Source of the DNA: Calendula officinalis
Lineage: Eukaryota > Streptophyta > Magnoliopsida > Asterales > Asteraceae
Assembly (NCBI GenBank): GCA_963853835.1
Contig: OY970824.1
Span: 69,884,372 to 69,948,371 of the forward strand
Length of the DNA stretch: 64,000 nucleotides
Direction of reading: 5' to 3'
Positions 22,609-35,434 of this stretch are shown piece by piece. The notes under the pieces were generated by a model that did not search any database, was not told where the DNA came from, and saw only the letters and a program-made list of their open reading frames with translations. A program made the translations under genes and the position numbers. Position 1 is the first letter of the stretch, and each line of letters opens with the position of its first letter.

Positions 22609-23116
22609 TTATAATTTATGTAGAAAATTATCGCTTTACATCACTCCCTAGGAAACGTCATAGTTTTGTCATGGCTTCGCCATGGCATCTAGGGCTTGAA
22701 GTTTGACCATGTCACAACGTCACGCCTCACGTTATTTAGAACTTTGATGTTTATAACATATTTTATCAATTGTTTTCTACATTTTCGGAATTTCGAATCA
22801 TTCTTATAACTAAACTACATATTTCATGTTCATAGAGCTCAATACTTTTAATCTGCTTAAAACACTGTTTATCAGGTGGTAAAAATGAGCCAAATTGCTA
22901 AATTGGACCTTAACATCGTTAAACTTTACACCCAAATTTGGTCGTAAGCATGGCGGCATTCTCAGTCTAATAAAGCGTCCGTGGTAAGCCACAATAAACA
23001 TTTTAGAACCATGATCACATCCGTTGAAAAGCTGAAGATCCTATATCTGTAAAAGAATGAAGGGATGACAAATATAATATTACTAAACTAATACTGATAA
23101 ATCAATATTAATAGTA
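22609..23116. other. Intergenic, no gene seen
   Basis: AT-rich. The frame at 22810-23001 has no recognisable features. Confidence 0.4.
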
Positions 23117-23312
23117 CTCTCTCCGTCCTATTTTTATTGTCCACCTTACTATTTTAGTTTGTCCCAAAATAAGTGTCAATTTCAGATTACATCCAATCAT
23201 ATGAATTATAAGTGGGTAAATATGAGATTTTATTGGTGGACAGTGCAATAATTGTATTTTCATAAAACTGTGTGCCTTTTATCTAGTGAAAAATTAATTT
23301 GGGACGGAGGAG
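23117..23312. mobile_element. Stowaway MITE, CTCTCTCCGTCC subtype
   Basis: 196 bp with ends CTCTCTCCGTCC and GGGACGGAGGAG, flanked by TA (23115-23116 and 23313-23314). A different subfamily from the GATTCAAAATAA type. Confidence 0.85.
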
Positions 23313-24434
23313 TAATTGGTTAGAGACGGTATTAATATATAGATACATAAATATAATAGTGATGGTAACTTTTGTCACAAGTAAACTAATTAAAAGTGTA
23401 CTAACAGAAAAATAGTATAGTTTGCACTTTCTTGGCATACCAAAAAAGTGCACCTTGTGCGCAAATGCATCCAAACCATTTGGTCTCCTTGGATGTCGTG
23501 TGGTCGTTAACCTATACATTTGTTAATTATTGTAATTAACAACATAATATTTCTTAAAATAATCGTAATCAATTAAATAATCAAAGTCAATGACAAAATT
23601 AAGTAATAAAAATGCCTCTTTTGGTGGAGTTATTATAGTTGCCCCTTCGTAAATATTTGTATTTTCATGACTTGTGACTTAATTGTTTATCATATGTCTT
23701 TTTCTAATAATGATACTTAATAATCGGTATTAATTTAACAATATCGACAATGGTGGCTAGAAGTAACTAATCCAAAATCTCATAATATAAAATGCAGTAT
23801 TACGTACATATTCATAATTATCACACTTTCTCTCAAGTTTTGGTCAATAACATGTAGATCTAATAATTTTATATGAATATATGATGTGAGACGAGATGAA
23901 TAGACTCACGAGCCAAGTCATTGAGAAGCATGTGGAGTCTGGAAAACTTTTATAAGTCTACGGTCTACCCCGTTGTAATTGATCTAATCGTCCCATTTGT
24001 TTGTGCTCGACAAACTTAATTAAACAAGTCCACACAAAGTTGTACCCGGCCATAATAGTCACAATAAAATTTCTATTTATTTAGTCATTCAATTTTATTT
24101 TAAGGTTCCATTGTAATGTAATAAAGACTCCGTCTTATACAACCTAATTAATAAGGATCCATGGGAATCAAGCACGTGTAAGCCGAGCCGATCCAAGTCT
24201 CAAACCTAAGAAACCCGAGTCTAAGCTAAAGTTTTTCAAGCTCGTGAGTAACGAGGTGGTCGGGTTGTGAGAAAATGCTTTGTGTTGTATATAGGGAGAG
24301 TGGGGTCAAGTGATGTTTGGTGGAGGGCATGATGAGTAGATAAATGGTCAAGTTTTCATTGTCCAATTGGTCCAAAGATAACATTTTATATTCTATCTTC
24401 ACACGTCATTTGGCCTATCTCTAAGCATACATCA
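23313..24434. other. Intergenic, no gene seen
   Basis: AT-rich. Small frames show no domain. It ends at the 8-bp target duplication of the hAT element. Confidence 0.45.
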
Positions 24435-24682
24435 TGTATGTACAGGGGCGGAATTAGAAATTCCACCAGTAGTAGCACCTTATGGTGATAATAAAAAATG
24501 CGGGGTTAAAGGGACAACGACTTCTAGTGGGATCCCAGTGACAACGTCTCGAAACAAAAACAAATTTAACACAACTTTTTACTTACATACACCAATAGAT
24601 CTTCAAGAATGCAAAAGAATTACTAATTTTATAAACATATTACAAAATCTACAATACACACTTTATGTTTTTTTATTTGGTT

Positions 24683-26140
24683 CAGGCATTTGGGGTCTGG
24701 GTCGTGAAGAAGTTCACGGATCGTGAACTCAAGTTCACGTCGCGAACTTGAGTTCGCGATCGTGAACTCTCTTGGGTGCATTCTTTCCCAGATACCAAAT
24801 CCTGCACCTTTTTACCACTTTGACCAATTTCTAATCAGTTTGCCCATCTAAAGTTTGAAGGCTAAATCCACTCACCTTAGCTAGCAATCCGATCTTGAAA
24901 ACTCAGTATTCTAATTACTGAGTTCCCTTGCCTTTGCCTGTAATAATAATGCAACCGAGTTAGTAACCAAATCAACCGAAATACATAAAATACAAGATTC
25001 ATAAATTATCCAAAACTTGCATAAGTCTATAAACCTTTTTAACCATAAGTCTAAATATAACAAAACCATACTATAAGCCCCACAATTCAAGTATTGCACC
25101 AATTCACACATTCTTGACCGATTCTAGTTATTTAGGCCCAAACGGGTCAAAATCCAAACAAACTAACAATACCAACAACTAATCAAGTTTCTCATATTTA
25201 TAATATTAGAATCACCCACAATCATTTGACATCCGATTTTCGATCAAGACAACTCCCTAAGTTGACCAGAAAAGTCAACAAAGCACAACTAGCTAGTTAT
25301 AGCCATTTCTAGATAATTAGCCAAACACCAAGTATAAACAAGCCATTAAGCACCAAATTCATGTTATAAATGATCACCTACAAATACTTAAGCTAAGATT
25401 ACTTCATGAATACCTAAAATCATCATTTTCTCAATTTTTGGTTTTTTGGTCATCTTCCCCAAAACTCCATTGATGGAGCTTGGTGAAATGAACACCAAAT
25501 CAATGCTTCAGCTGCATCAACACATAAGCACATAAAAAATCAAACATAAACATCACCTAAAACCCAAGAGTTCAACAATTTAACACAAAATTGAAGAAAT
25601 ACCCATTTTACTTGCAAAAACATGAACCCTAGCAACCAAGAAGTATTTCTAACCTTGATCTTGACCCAATTTCGAAATCACAGTTAAAAGGAGAGAAGAT
25701 TCAAGCAAGAATGATTCCAAGTAAGAAAAACCAACAAATCCCTTTTGGTGTGTGTGTGTGTGTCGAAGTATGCAGAGGAAAGAAAAGGGAAGAGGGATTT
25801 TGACACCTCTTAAGACACGTGCCCTCACCCCAACTCAGCCAACAATTGCTTAAACACAGTGTAATACTGAAAGTCTAGGTCGCGTTTTATTTATTTAAAA
25901 ATACTTATGCAATTCAGATTTTAATAATGAAGATATTTTCAGAACTGTAATTCAAAGTTTAATAAAATGCAATTTTATCAATTTTATGCTCATTTAAAAT
26001 AATTAAATCTAATTTTAACCCCTTGGTTAAAATATGCTAAAATCCAATTAAATCACATAAATCATATAAAAATAATAACAAAAAGAATTATTTACCGAAA
26101 GTAATTTAAAAAAATCTAGGTCGGGTCTCAGGATGTTACA
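24683..26140 (-). repeat. 3' LTR of gypsy B, truncated with a 98-bp inversion
   Basis: 24783-26140 is collinear with 31635-33010 of the other LTR. 24683-24780 is the exact reverse complement of 31498-31595. About 590 bp corresponding to 30912-31497, and 39 bp corresponding to 31596-31634, are absent. Confidence 0.93.
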
Positions 26141-26157
26141 AATCTCTCCCCCTTAAA
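26141..26157 (-). other. Polypurine tract of gypsy B
   Basis: On the minus strand, TTTAAGGGGGAGAGATT directly precedes the 3' LTR start TGTAACATCC. Confidence 0.85.
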
Positions 26158-29100
26158 GAGATTCCGTCCCCGGAATCTCACTTTGCTCGAATAAATTCGA
26201 ATAACGATCTTTCATTTCGGCCTCGGTTTCCCACGTTAGATTAGAACCTAAACTATGTTTCCATTTGACCAAAACCATAGGAATCTGCTTCTTCCTCAAC
26301 TCTGTTACCTTTCTATCCAATAATTCAACTGGCTCTTCTATCAACCTTTTCCTTGAATCAACTTTCAACTCTCGAACCGGCAAGATTTGAGATTCGTCTT
26401 CCACTTTGCATTTTATCAAATAACAAACATTAAAAGTATTATGAATACCGAACAATTCCGGTGGTAGTTCTAAAGTCACTGATTGATCATTAACGACCCG
26501 ACTGATACGAAACGGGCCAATGTATCTTGGAGCTAATTTACCACGTTTCCCAAACCGAATAATTCCCTTCCAAGGCGAGACTTTTAAATACACCATCTCA
26601 TTTTCTTCAAAAGTTATCGGTCTACGTCTCGGATCCGCATACATTTTCTGACGATCTCGGGCCGCTTTCAATTTTTCTCGGGCAATGGCCACCTTTTCAG
26701 CCGTCATTTGAACTATATCCGGGCCCGCAAACTGTTTTTCGCCTGCTTCTAACCAACAAGTGGGGGTACGACAACAACGACCATACAACATTTCATAAGG
26801 TGGCATCTCAATACTTGAGTGATACGTATTGTTGTAGGCAAATTCAATTAACGGTAAATGAGAATCCCAAGAACCACCATATTCTAACACACACGCCCGA
26901 AGCATATCTTCTAAGGTTTGAATTGTTCTTTCTGTCTGGCCATCTGTTTGCGGATGATATGCGGTGCATAGATTAACCCGTGTGCCCAATTCTCTTTGTA
27001 AGCTCTTCCAAAAATTAGAAACAAAACGAGGATCTCGATCCGACACAATCGATAATGGAATGCCATGTCGAGAAATTATCTCATCAATATATAATTTAGC
27101 TAGTTGATCGAGGGACGCGGTTTCTCTTGTGGCCAAAAAGTGAGCACTTTTAGTCAATCGGTCAACTATCACCCAAATCATATCATGATTTTTCTGAGTA
27201 CGGGGAAGTTTAGTGACGAAATCCATGGTTATATTCTCCCATTTCCATTCGGGTATTTCTAACTGTTTCAATGACCCATACGGTTTCTGATGCTCGGCCT
27301 TGACTTGCGCGCAAATCTGACACTTTTCAAGAAATTGAGCAACGTCGGTTTTCATTGTAGGCCACCAATATAACACATTTAAGTCGTTATACATTTTTAT
27401 ACTACCCGGATGGACCGACAATCGAGACTTATACAATTTTAACCCCCGGTTGTCATCAACTAACTCATCTTTTCTTTTACTCATAACTTCCGATTTTAAA
27501 TGCTCATTACCCAATGCCTCAAGCTGGCATATTCGAATTCGACTTACCAAATCCGAAACAATTTCCATACGCATAAATTGGATCTTTTCTGAAGTACCCT
27601 TTCGACTCAAAGCATCGGCTACCACATTCGCCTTACCCGGGTGATAACGAATTTCATAATCGTAATCTTTGATCAACTCTAACCACCTTCGCTGCCTCAT
27701 ATTCAATTCTTTTTGTGTGAAAATATACTGAAGACTCTTGTGATCGGTGCATATAACACATTTGGTGCCATAGAGGTAATGTCTCCATAGCTTCAATGCA
27801 AAAATAACGGCTGCTAATTCCAAATCGTGAGTCGGGAAATTCTTTTCGTGAGTTTTTAACTGTCTCGAGGCATAAGCGATAACCCGATCCCTCTGCATTA
27901 AGACGCAACCTAGGCCTGCGAATGATGCATCACAATACACAATAAAGTCGTCAGACCCATCGGGCAAGGTAAGTATGGGAGCTTGACACAAAAGTTGCTT
28001 TAAAGTTTGAAATGCCGTTTCTTGATCGTTGCCCCATTGGTAAGGTACATCTTTACGTGTCAATATCGTTAACGGACTAGCAATCTTAGAGAAATTTTGA
28101 ATAAATCTACGGTAATACCCCGCCAACCCCAGAAAACTTTTAATCTCTGACGGTGTTTTCGGTGAGCCCCAATTCATCACTGCAGTTATTTTAGCCGGAT
28201 CAACCTTAACCCCCTCTGAACAAATTACATGCCCCAAAAATTGCACTTCCCGAAGCCAAAATTCACATTTAGAGAATTTGGCATATAATTGCTCACGTTT
28301 CAAAGTCTCCAAAATCTGCCTTAAATGTTGTTCATGATCTAACTCAGATTTTGAGTAAATCAAAATATCATCTATAAATACAATAACGAATTGATCAAGG
28401 AATGGTCTACATACCCGGTTCATCAAATCCATGAAAATAGCGGGAGCATTTGTCTGCCCGAATGGCATAACCAAAAACTCGTAATGACCATATCGAGTTC
28501 TAAAGGCGGTTTTCGGAATATCACTTTCTTGTACCCGAACTTGATGGTACCCGGATCTCAAATCGATTTTAGAGAAATATGAAGCCCCTTGCAACTGATC
28601 AAACAAATCATCTATTCTCGGGAGTGTGTACTTGTTCTTTATGGTTCTTTTGTTTAACTCCCGGTAATCTATACACATACGGAGAGTACCGTCTTTCTTC
28701 TTTACAAATAATACCGGAGCTCCCCATGGAGAGGAACTCGATCGAATGAAACCCTTATCTAATAATTCTTGAATCTGAGACATCATTTCACGGACTTCGG
28801 AAGGAGCCAAACGGTATGGAGTTCGAGCTACGGGACTGGCTCCCGGAATTAAGTCAATTTTGAATTCTACCTCCCGAATGGGAGGTAACCCAGGAAAATC
28901 ATCAGGAAAGACCTCCGGGTATTCCGATACCACCCGGATGTCACCAATTGTCTTCTTTTCTTTTCGGACATCAATAGCATAAGCAAGGAAAGACTCACAC
29001 CCTTTGACCAAAGATTTTCTGGCCTTCATAAATGATATAATTGAAAAAGAAGAATTCACACGATCACCGCGGGCCACTACATGTGTCCCGTCGGGCAAAG

Positions 29101-30716
29101 GAAAAGTAATTATCTTTTTATCACATTTAATATTAGCCATATTTTTACTAAGCCAATCCATAACAAGGACAACATCGAAGCCAGATATTGGCATTAATAA
29201 TAGAAAGGTCACAAATTGCACACCATCGATATCTATGCGTGCCCCGGACACAGATGTTGTGACCGGAACCAAATTTCCATCTGCTACTTCTATTTCTAAT
29301 GGGGTAGTTATCACATTCATAGGTAATTTCAATTTGCCACAGAAAGTTATAGAAATAAAAGAGCGATTTGCTCCAGAATCAAACAATACACGAGCAGGAA
29401 CCGAATTGATTAAGAACATACCGGTAATTACATCATCGGTTGTGGTGGCCTCCTCAACTGTCATCCGAAATGCTCTACCCTCAGGTGGAGGGTGAGTCTT
29501 TCTTTTATGGCTCGTGGTCGATAACGATGCCCCACCCGATCCAGAACCCGCACCCGTCTTCCTAGCCGTAGGACATTCTCCCGCTCGGTGACCCTCTTTA
29601 TGACAATTCCAGCATACATTCCCGGGGAAGTTACAGTCTTTTGCTTCATGTTTGAATTGACCACATCGTGCACACCTCAAAGTTTGAAGTGTGCATGGTC
29701 CAGAACGTGATGACTTGCACCGGGAACACCAAGGTGCTCTTTGATTCAATGTAAAACCCGTGCTTTTGCGACTCGAATTACCTTGCGTTTTGATTACCCT
29801 GCCATTTCCGGCTTTGTTGAGAGCCTGACTGGGTTGAATTTGACTTATGGAACCCCGTTCTTTCCCTACCCATTTGATCACTTGCTTTAAAATCACTTTC
29901 TGCCGATTTCGCCAAAGAAAATGCTTGGGTTAGAGTATTCGCATACCTAACAGACCCTCGATATTTTGGTAACAATGCATCGATAAAATGTTGTAACTGA
30001 GCTTGCTCGTCAGGCACCCATTGTTGCACAAATCGTAATTTTCCATTAAATTATCTTATCAGTTCATCCACAGACATTCTTTCATCCATTTTCAACCCCA
30101 TAAAATCTCTCCTTATCTTGTTCATCTCGAACGAATTACAATATTGAGCACAAACTTGTTCATAAAACTGGTTCCATGAAATTGAAGCTAATTGAGCGGC
30201 CGAGAAATTTGCGGTTATAGTACCCCACCACTGCATTGCATCACCTATTAATCTTCGAGAGGCGTACATTACTCGCCGGTCATCATCACAATTACATGCG
30301 TCCAGGGCCCTAGACATCTCCATTAGCCAGTTTAAGGTAACACTCGGGTCGGTACTTCCACCATATTCTGATGGCTTACAATCAAGAAATTGTTTATATG
30401 TGCAAGGTTGTTTCTGAGGTGGTGGTGGATAACCGGGGTATGGGTAAGGATAATATCCTTGTGGTGGATATTGATAGTTAAACATTGGGGGTGGCATGTT
30501 GGTAGGAGGTTGTGTGGTGGTATTCACGGGTGGAGTTGGTATTGAGTAGGTATGATTTTGTTCATATTCTCTAACAATATTTCTGAGGTCTTGAAGTTGA
30601 CCTTCCAACGAGTGGACGTACTCCTCATTGATTACTGGATTACTTCCCGATGGTTGATCATTCCCGGCGTCATTGTTCGGTGGGTTCGGGTGGTTTGTAT
30701 TATCGTTATCTGCCAT
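26153..30716 (-). pseudogene. gag-pol polyprotein of chromovirus B, disrupted
   Basis: Same domain order as A: gag, two CCHC knuckles (about 29690-29590), protease LFDSGA, RT with FIDD (about 28370), RNase H, integrase and chromodomain. There are three lesions. First, a TAA at 30053-30051 in gag, where A has a sense codon. Second, a one-register frameshift near 29800-29775, between capsid and zinc knuckles. Third, an in-frame 60-bp deletion at about 27418-27430 that removes 20 residues, including the first His of the integrase HHCC finger. The protease-RT-RNase H part is otherwise open. Start chosen at the Met-Ala ATG (30716), matching A. Confidence 0.92.
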
Positions 30717-30896
30717 ACCTGTGACAATCACAACATCTCACGAACAATTAGTGTAATTCGTTAGTACCTACACACTAACTACTATCACCCTAAAGTTCAC
30801 TCACTAACCCCAACCCCGAATCTAGGAATGTTTGACCAAACTCGAGCCAAGATTTGGGAATGTTACACCTAAATGTGCACATATTGCCAAACCAAA

Positions 30897-30908
30897 GCTC
30901 TGATACCA
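30897..30908 (-). other. Primer-binding site (tRNA-iMet) of gypsy B
   Basis: Minus-strand TGGTATCAGAGC, three bases after the LTR end. Confidence 0.93.
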
Positions 30909-30911
30909 AAT

Positions 30912-33010
30912 TGTAACACCGCAAAAACTAAACCCGATTTTTTTTTTAATTTAAATTAACGGAAGCGTTTAAACATTTACCAAACACAGTTATTAATAAA
31001 CAGGTCTTTTACAACAATTATCCTAAATACTAAAAGTGTTAAACAACCGGCGGTTCGGTTAACATGATATCAAAACAAAGTGTCGGTCAACCATTCCCAC
31101 ATCACCCCTTGACCCGCCCAAAAGATAACCTGCAAAAAGGTCAACAAGGTGGGGATTAGCTAACAGCTAAGTGAATGAGCTAAACCAATAGAATAAAACA
31201 ACCGAATGATAAGTCTTATTATCCCAATTAGTTAATTTTGAAGAGTAACGGGGTTCTGCCGAATCCTTAAATCATTGTTGGCCGAACAATGATAACCGAT
31301 AGCCCTTTACTCAAAGACAGTGTGTACCCCCTTAGAACAACCAGTGCTTCTAAGGGCGGTACACCTTGTCAATAGTAAACCTCTGCTTAGTAGAATGTTC
31401 CAATTACTGACTTCTTCCCCAAATGTGCACTTAATTAACTACCGTTATTAATTAAACCAAAGTATGGGCTTGCAACAACAATTGCAGCCAAGAAAACTGC
31501 ACCCAAGAGAGTTCACGATCGCGAACTCAAGTTCGCGACGTGAACTTGAGTTCACGATCCGTGAACTTCTTCACGACCCAGACCCCAAATGCCTGTCTCG
31601 AGTTAGCGACGCGAACCCAAGTTCGCGTCGTGTACTTTCCCAGATACCAAATCCTGCACCTTTTTACCACTTTGACCAATTTCTAATCAATTTGCCCATC
31701 TAAAGTTTGAAGGCTAAATCCACTCACCTTAGCTAGCAATCCGATCTTGAAAACTCAGTATTCTAATTACTGAGTTCCCCTGCCTTTGCCTGTAATAATA
31801 ATGCAACCGAGTTAGTAACCAAATCAACCGAAATACATAAAATACAAGATTCATAAATTATCCAAAACTTGCATAAGTCTATAAACCTTTTTAACCATAA
31901 GTCTAAATATAACAAAACCATACTATAAGCCCCACAATTCAAGTATTGCACCAATTCACACATTCTTGACCGATTCTAGTTATTTAGGCCCAAACGGGTC
32001 AAAATCCAAACAAACTAATAATACCAACAACTAATCAAGTTTCTCATATTTATAATATTAGAATCACCCACAATCATTTGACATCCGATTTTCGATCAAG
32101 ACAACTCCCTAAGTTGACCAGAAAAGTCAACAAAGCACAACTAGCTAGTTATAGCCATTTCTAGATAATTAGCCAAACACCAAGTATAAACAAGCCATTA
32201 AGCACCAAATTCATGTTATAAATGATCACCTACAAATACTTAAGCTAAGATTACTTCATGAATACCTAAAATCATCATTTTCTCAATTTTTGGTTTTTTG
32301 GTCATCTTCCCCAAAACTCCATTGATGGAGCTTGGTGAAATGAACACCAAATCAATGCTTCAGCTGCATCAACACATAAGCACATAAAAAATCAAACATA
32401 AACATCACCTAAAACCCAAGAGTTCAACAATTTAACACAAAATTGAAGAAATACCCATAAGAACTCAAGAACCCTAATTTTACTTGCAAAAACATGAACC
32501 CTAGCAACCAAGAAGTATTTCTAACCTTGATCTTGACCCAATTTCGAAATCACAGTTAAAAGGAGAGAAGATTCAAGCAAGAATGATTCCAAGTAAGAAA
32601 AACCAACAAATCCCTTTTGGTGTGTGTGTGTGTCGAAGTATGCAGAGGAAAGAAAAGGGAAGAGGGATTTTGACACCTCTTAAGACACGTGCCCTCACCC
32701 CAACTCAGCCAACAATTGCTTAAACACAGTGTAATACTGAAAGTCTAGGTCGCGTTTTATTTATTTAAAAATACTTATGCAATTCAGATTTTAATAATGA
32801 AGATATTTTCAGAACTGTAATTCAAAGTTTAATAAAATGCAATTTTATCAATTTTATGCTCAATTAAAATAATTAAATCTAATTTTAACCCCTTGGTTAA
32901 AATATGCTAAAATCCAATTAAATCACATAAATCATATAAAAATAATAACAAAAAGAATTACTTACCGAAAGTAATTTAAAAAAATCTAGGCCGGGTCTCA
33001 GGATGTTACA
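30912..33010 (-). repeat. 5' LTR of gypsy B
   Basis: 2099 bp, TGTAACATCC...GGTGTTACA on the minus strand. It holds intron-like signals: acceptor TTACAG at 31790, exon 31789-31728, donor GTGAGT at 31727, acceptor TTGCAG at 31130. It also holds a CpG palindromic array (31508-31634), a (TG)n run near 32622-32633, and the same 66-codon frame found in the other LTR, which is not a gene. Confidence 0.93.
31508..31634. repeat. CpG-rich palindromic array in the gypsy B LTR
   Basis: Copies of GTTCACGATCGCGAAC, GTTCGCGACGTGAAC and variants in both orientations. It lies inside the second intron-like segment, as in A. Confidence 0.8.
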
Positions 33011-33699
33011 ATAACAATAAAAAAGTCCCGAAAAATCACCGTAACAAAAAAATTTCAAGTAGTAGCACGTGCACCGTGTGCTCTACGGTAAATCCGCCCC
33101 TGTGTATGTATGTCCATCCTTTCATCAGTCCATCCATACATATATGCATATATACACATACGTGGCATCATAACATTGGTGATGATGGATCATTAGTTTT
33201 CTATGTGAGCATGATGCATGATGACACAAAATTAGTGCATGGATCATGTGTATACATATGGCATGTGGGATCGATGAGTGATAATCATGAGCACTTTCAC
33301 AGGGAAAAGGCAACAAAAAGGGCTCCACATGGAGAGATGCAGTTTCTCTTATACTACCTCCGTATCAAAATAAAAATGGTTGTGGATTTATAGAAAACCA
33401 CTACTAATTAAAGAATATAGGGAATAGATTATAGCCCTTAGATCATGAATTGAAAGGTTCAGATTATATGACTTTAAAGAGACGCGCATTAGTAAATTAT
33501 GGGGGGAATCCGGATGAAAATAAGCATATAGGGGTAAAATAGTCAAAAGAAGTGTCTCTCACCTGTGATTTTACACTCACGTTCTTTCTCCCCCTTTCTC
33601 TCGTTCTCAAAACCTAACAGTTCTCAAAACAAACCCTAGGGTTTTTATCGTTCTAAATCCTTTCCACGATTCAAGACACAATCGACGCAGGGAGCGATG

Positions 33700-34030
33700 C
33701 TCGGCTAGGGTTTCCACGATTCTAGCACAAACGATTCTCGGTCTCAATTGACCAATCGGCTAGGGTTTCCAGGATTCAAGTCTCAATCAGCGATTCTCGG
33801 TCTCAATCGGCGATTATCGGTCTCAATCGACCTCTCTATGCAGGTTTGGTCACTCAGGTACTACTCAAACCTGAAATTTACACCCCTTTGTCAACGATTT
33901 TGTATATTTTCCAGTTGTATTGCCTTAACATGTGAAAATTTACACTCATTTGTCAACGATTTTGTATACTTTCCAGTTGTATTGCCTTTACATGTGAAAA
34001 TTTACACCCCTTTGTCAACGATTTAAAATG
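33700..34030 (+). repeat. Short tandem repeats in the MULE 5' leader
   Basis: GATTCTCGGTCTCAATCG-type units (33733-33835) are followed by two and a half copies of a ~66-bp unit containing TTTGTCAACGATTT and CCAGTTGTATTGCC (33890-34025). A probable splice donor or acceptor region of the plus-strand gene; no coding seen. Confidence 0.6.
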
Positions 34031-34245
34031 TCTATTGTGTATTTTGTGTATGCATTTGCATTTTTATATGAGAATCCATCAGTAGCAGCAGCCCTATTAA
34101 ATAAGAAAATGCATATTGTTTGTTTGGTCAAGGATATTGCAAACTGCTAAAATGCATTTGCATTTTCATATGTGTATCTATTAAAGGTTTATTGACACAA
34201 AAAGCTAATATGCTTCCTAAATTGCAGGTAAAGTTAGTGTTGTAA

Positions 34246-35434
34246 ATGAGAAAGACATTCAATACTCTCATTAACAGATACAAGATGAAAAAAAGATCAC
34301 AAACACGGGATTCTACAAGATGGAAATCTATGCAATCTAGGGTTAATGAAGGTAAAAGAAAGAAGACTACTATCATCGATGAGGAAGTTTTGTGTGTGGA
34401 AACAGAAAGGAGAAATAATACTGAGGAAGTTCAAGAAGGTAATCACTCATTTGCATTTTTGTGTATGCATTTGCATTTATGTGTATGCATTTTTAGGTTG
34501 AATTCTTAAAATGTGAGGTGATTATGTATGTGTGTATATGCATTGCATTATTGGAAAAAGAATTATGTAACATATGTAACATGTGGATTACAGAAATAGA
34601 GGCAAGTGAAGAAAAAGAAGAAACATAAGGAGAAAATGAAGAAACGGAAGGAGAAAGTGAAGAAACACAAGGATAAAGTGAAGAAACGGAAGGGGAAAGC
34701 GAAGAAACGGAAGGAGAAAGTGGAGAAACAGAAGGTGATAGTGATGCTTGCGGGTCACCGTGTTATGCAAATCTACCGAAAAAAAGAAAAAGAATGCCAA
34801 TGAAGCAAACGGAAGTAGTAAAGGAGAAGGAAACGGTAAAGGAAAGGGAACAAAAAAAGGACAAGGAAGTAAGAAATCAAAAGAAAGAAACAACGGAAAA
34901 GCAAACGGAAGGTGTGTATTCATTCCCTTATTGTATATGCATTTCTGTGTGTAGAAAGTAAGAAAAAAAAAGTAAATTTTTTTTTTGCATTTAAAGTTCA
35001 TGGAGTATATTTACTGAAAATGCAAATGCAACTACGAAAATGCAAATGCAACGGACAGTATTTGAAAATAGAACTGTTATGTAAAAAATTTAGGAAATAA
35101 CTACATAAAATGCAAATGCAAATGCAAATGCAACTGACATTATGTAGAAAAGCAGTGTAGAAAAGGTATGATTAAATGAAAATGCAGAAGTAGAAAAAAG
35201 TGAAAAAGGAGAGGGGCGGAAGAGGCAACCGAGATGTTTGAAGTTGTAAGTGAAGAAAGAGATGATGAAACAATTGAAGAGATGAAGAAGAAGATTCAAA
35301 AAGGGAAGAAAAAGAAAGTTGAAGTTGAATTGAATATTTCTGAGAGACCTAAAAGAACAGTGAAACCATCAGCCGCCCTACAATCGCCTTACGATAAATG
35401 CAGAAAAAAATGTGGTAGTCTAACTAAAAATTAG
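34246..35434 (+). pseudogene. MULE second gene, Lys/Glu-rich (possible Ulp1-ORF N-terminal part)
   Basis: Likely exons are 34246-34438 (begins MRKTFNTLINRYKMKKRSQ; donor GTAATC), 34594-about 34910 (after CAG at 34593), and about 35231-35434. The middle exon is a 21-bp repeat encoding about six SEETEGE-like units, in which two units have TAA (34626-34628 and 34674-34676) where Glu is expected. The last part carries RPKRTVKPSAALQSPY, resembling the linker that precedes the SUMO-protease (Ulp1) domain in KI-type MULE proteins. No peptidase domain follows. The role is inferred from position and this motif only. Confidence 0.5.

Larger units (their letters stand above)
24683..33010 (-). mobile_element. 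Ty3/gypsy chromovirus B (Tekay/Del type), damaged
   Basis: Minus-strand LTR retrotransposon related to A. The right (5') LTR is complete at 30912-33010, with primer site 30908-30897 and gag-pol 30716-26153. The left (3') LTR is cut short and rearranged, so the left target duplication (expected to match ATAAC at 33011-33015) is missing. Shared LTR segments are nearly identical apart from a 20-bp indel and a TG-repeat length change. Confidence 0.93.
24443..33102. mobile_element. hAT element split by gypsy B
   Basis: Inverted ends CAGGGGCGGAATTA at 24443 and AATCCGCCCCTG at 33102, with an exact 8-bp duplication TGTATGTA (24435-24442 and 33103-33110), the hAT signature. hAT-derived DNA remains at 24443-24682 and 33011-33102; everything between is gypsy B. 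No transposase coding is left, so it was non-autonomous or has lost its middle. Confidence 0.85.

Noticed and set aside
24911..25111. 66-codon minus-strand frame, repeated at 31763-31963
   Set aside because: It lies in both LTRs of gypsy B; no domain.
34588..35001. 137-codon minus-strand frame rich in Phe/Leu/Pro
   Set aside because: It is the shadow of the purine-rich SEETEGE repeat on the plus strand.
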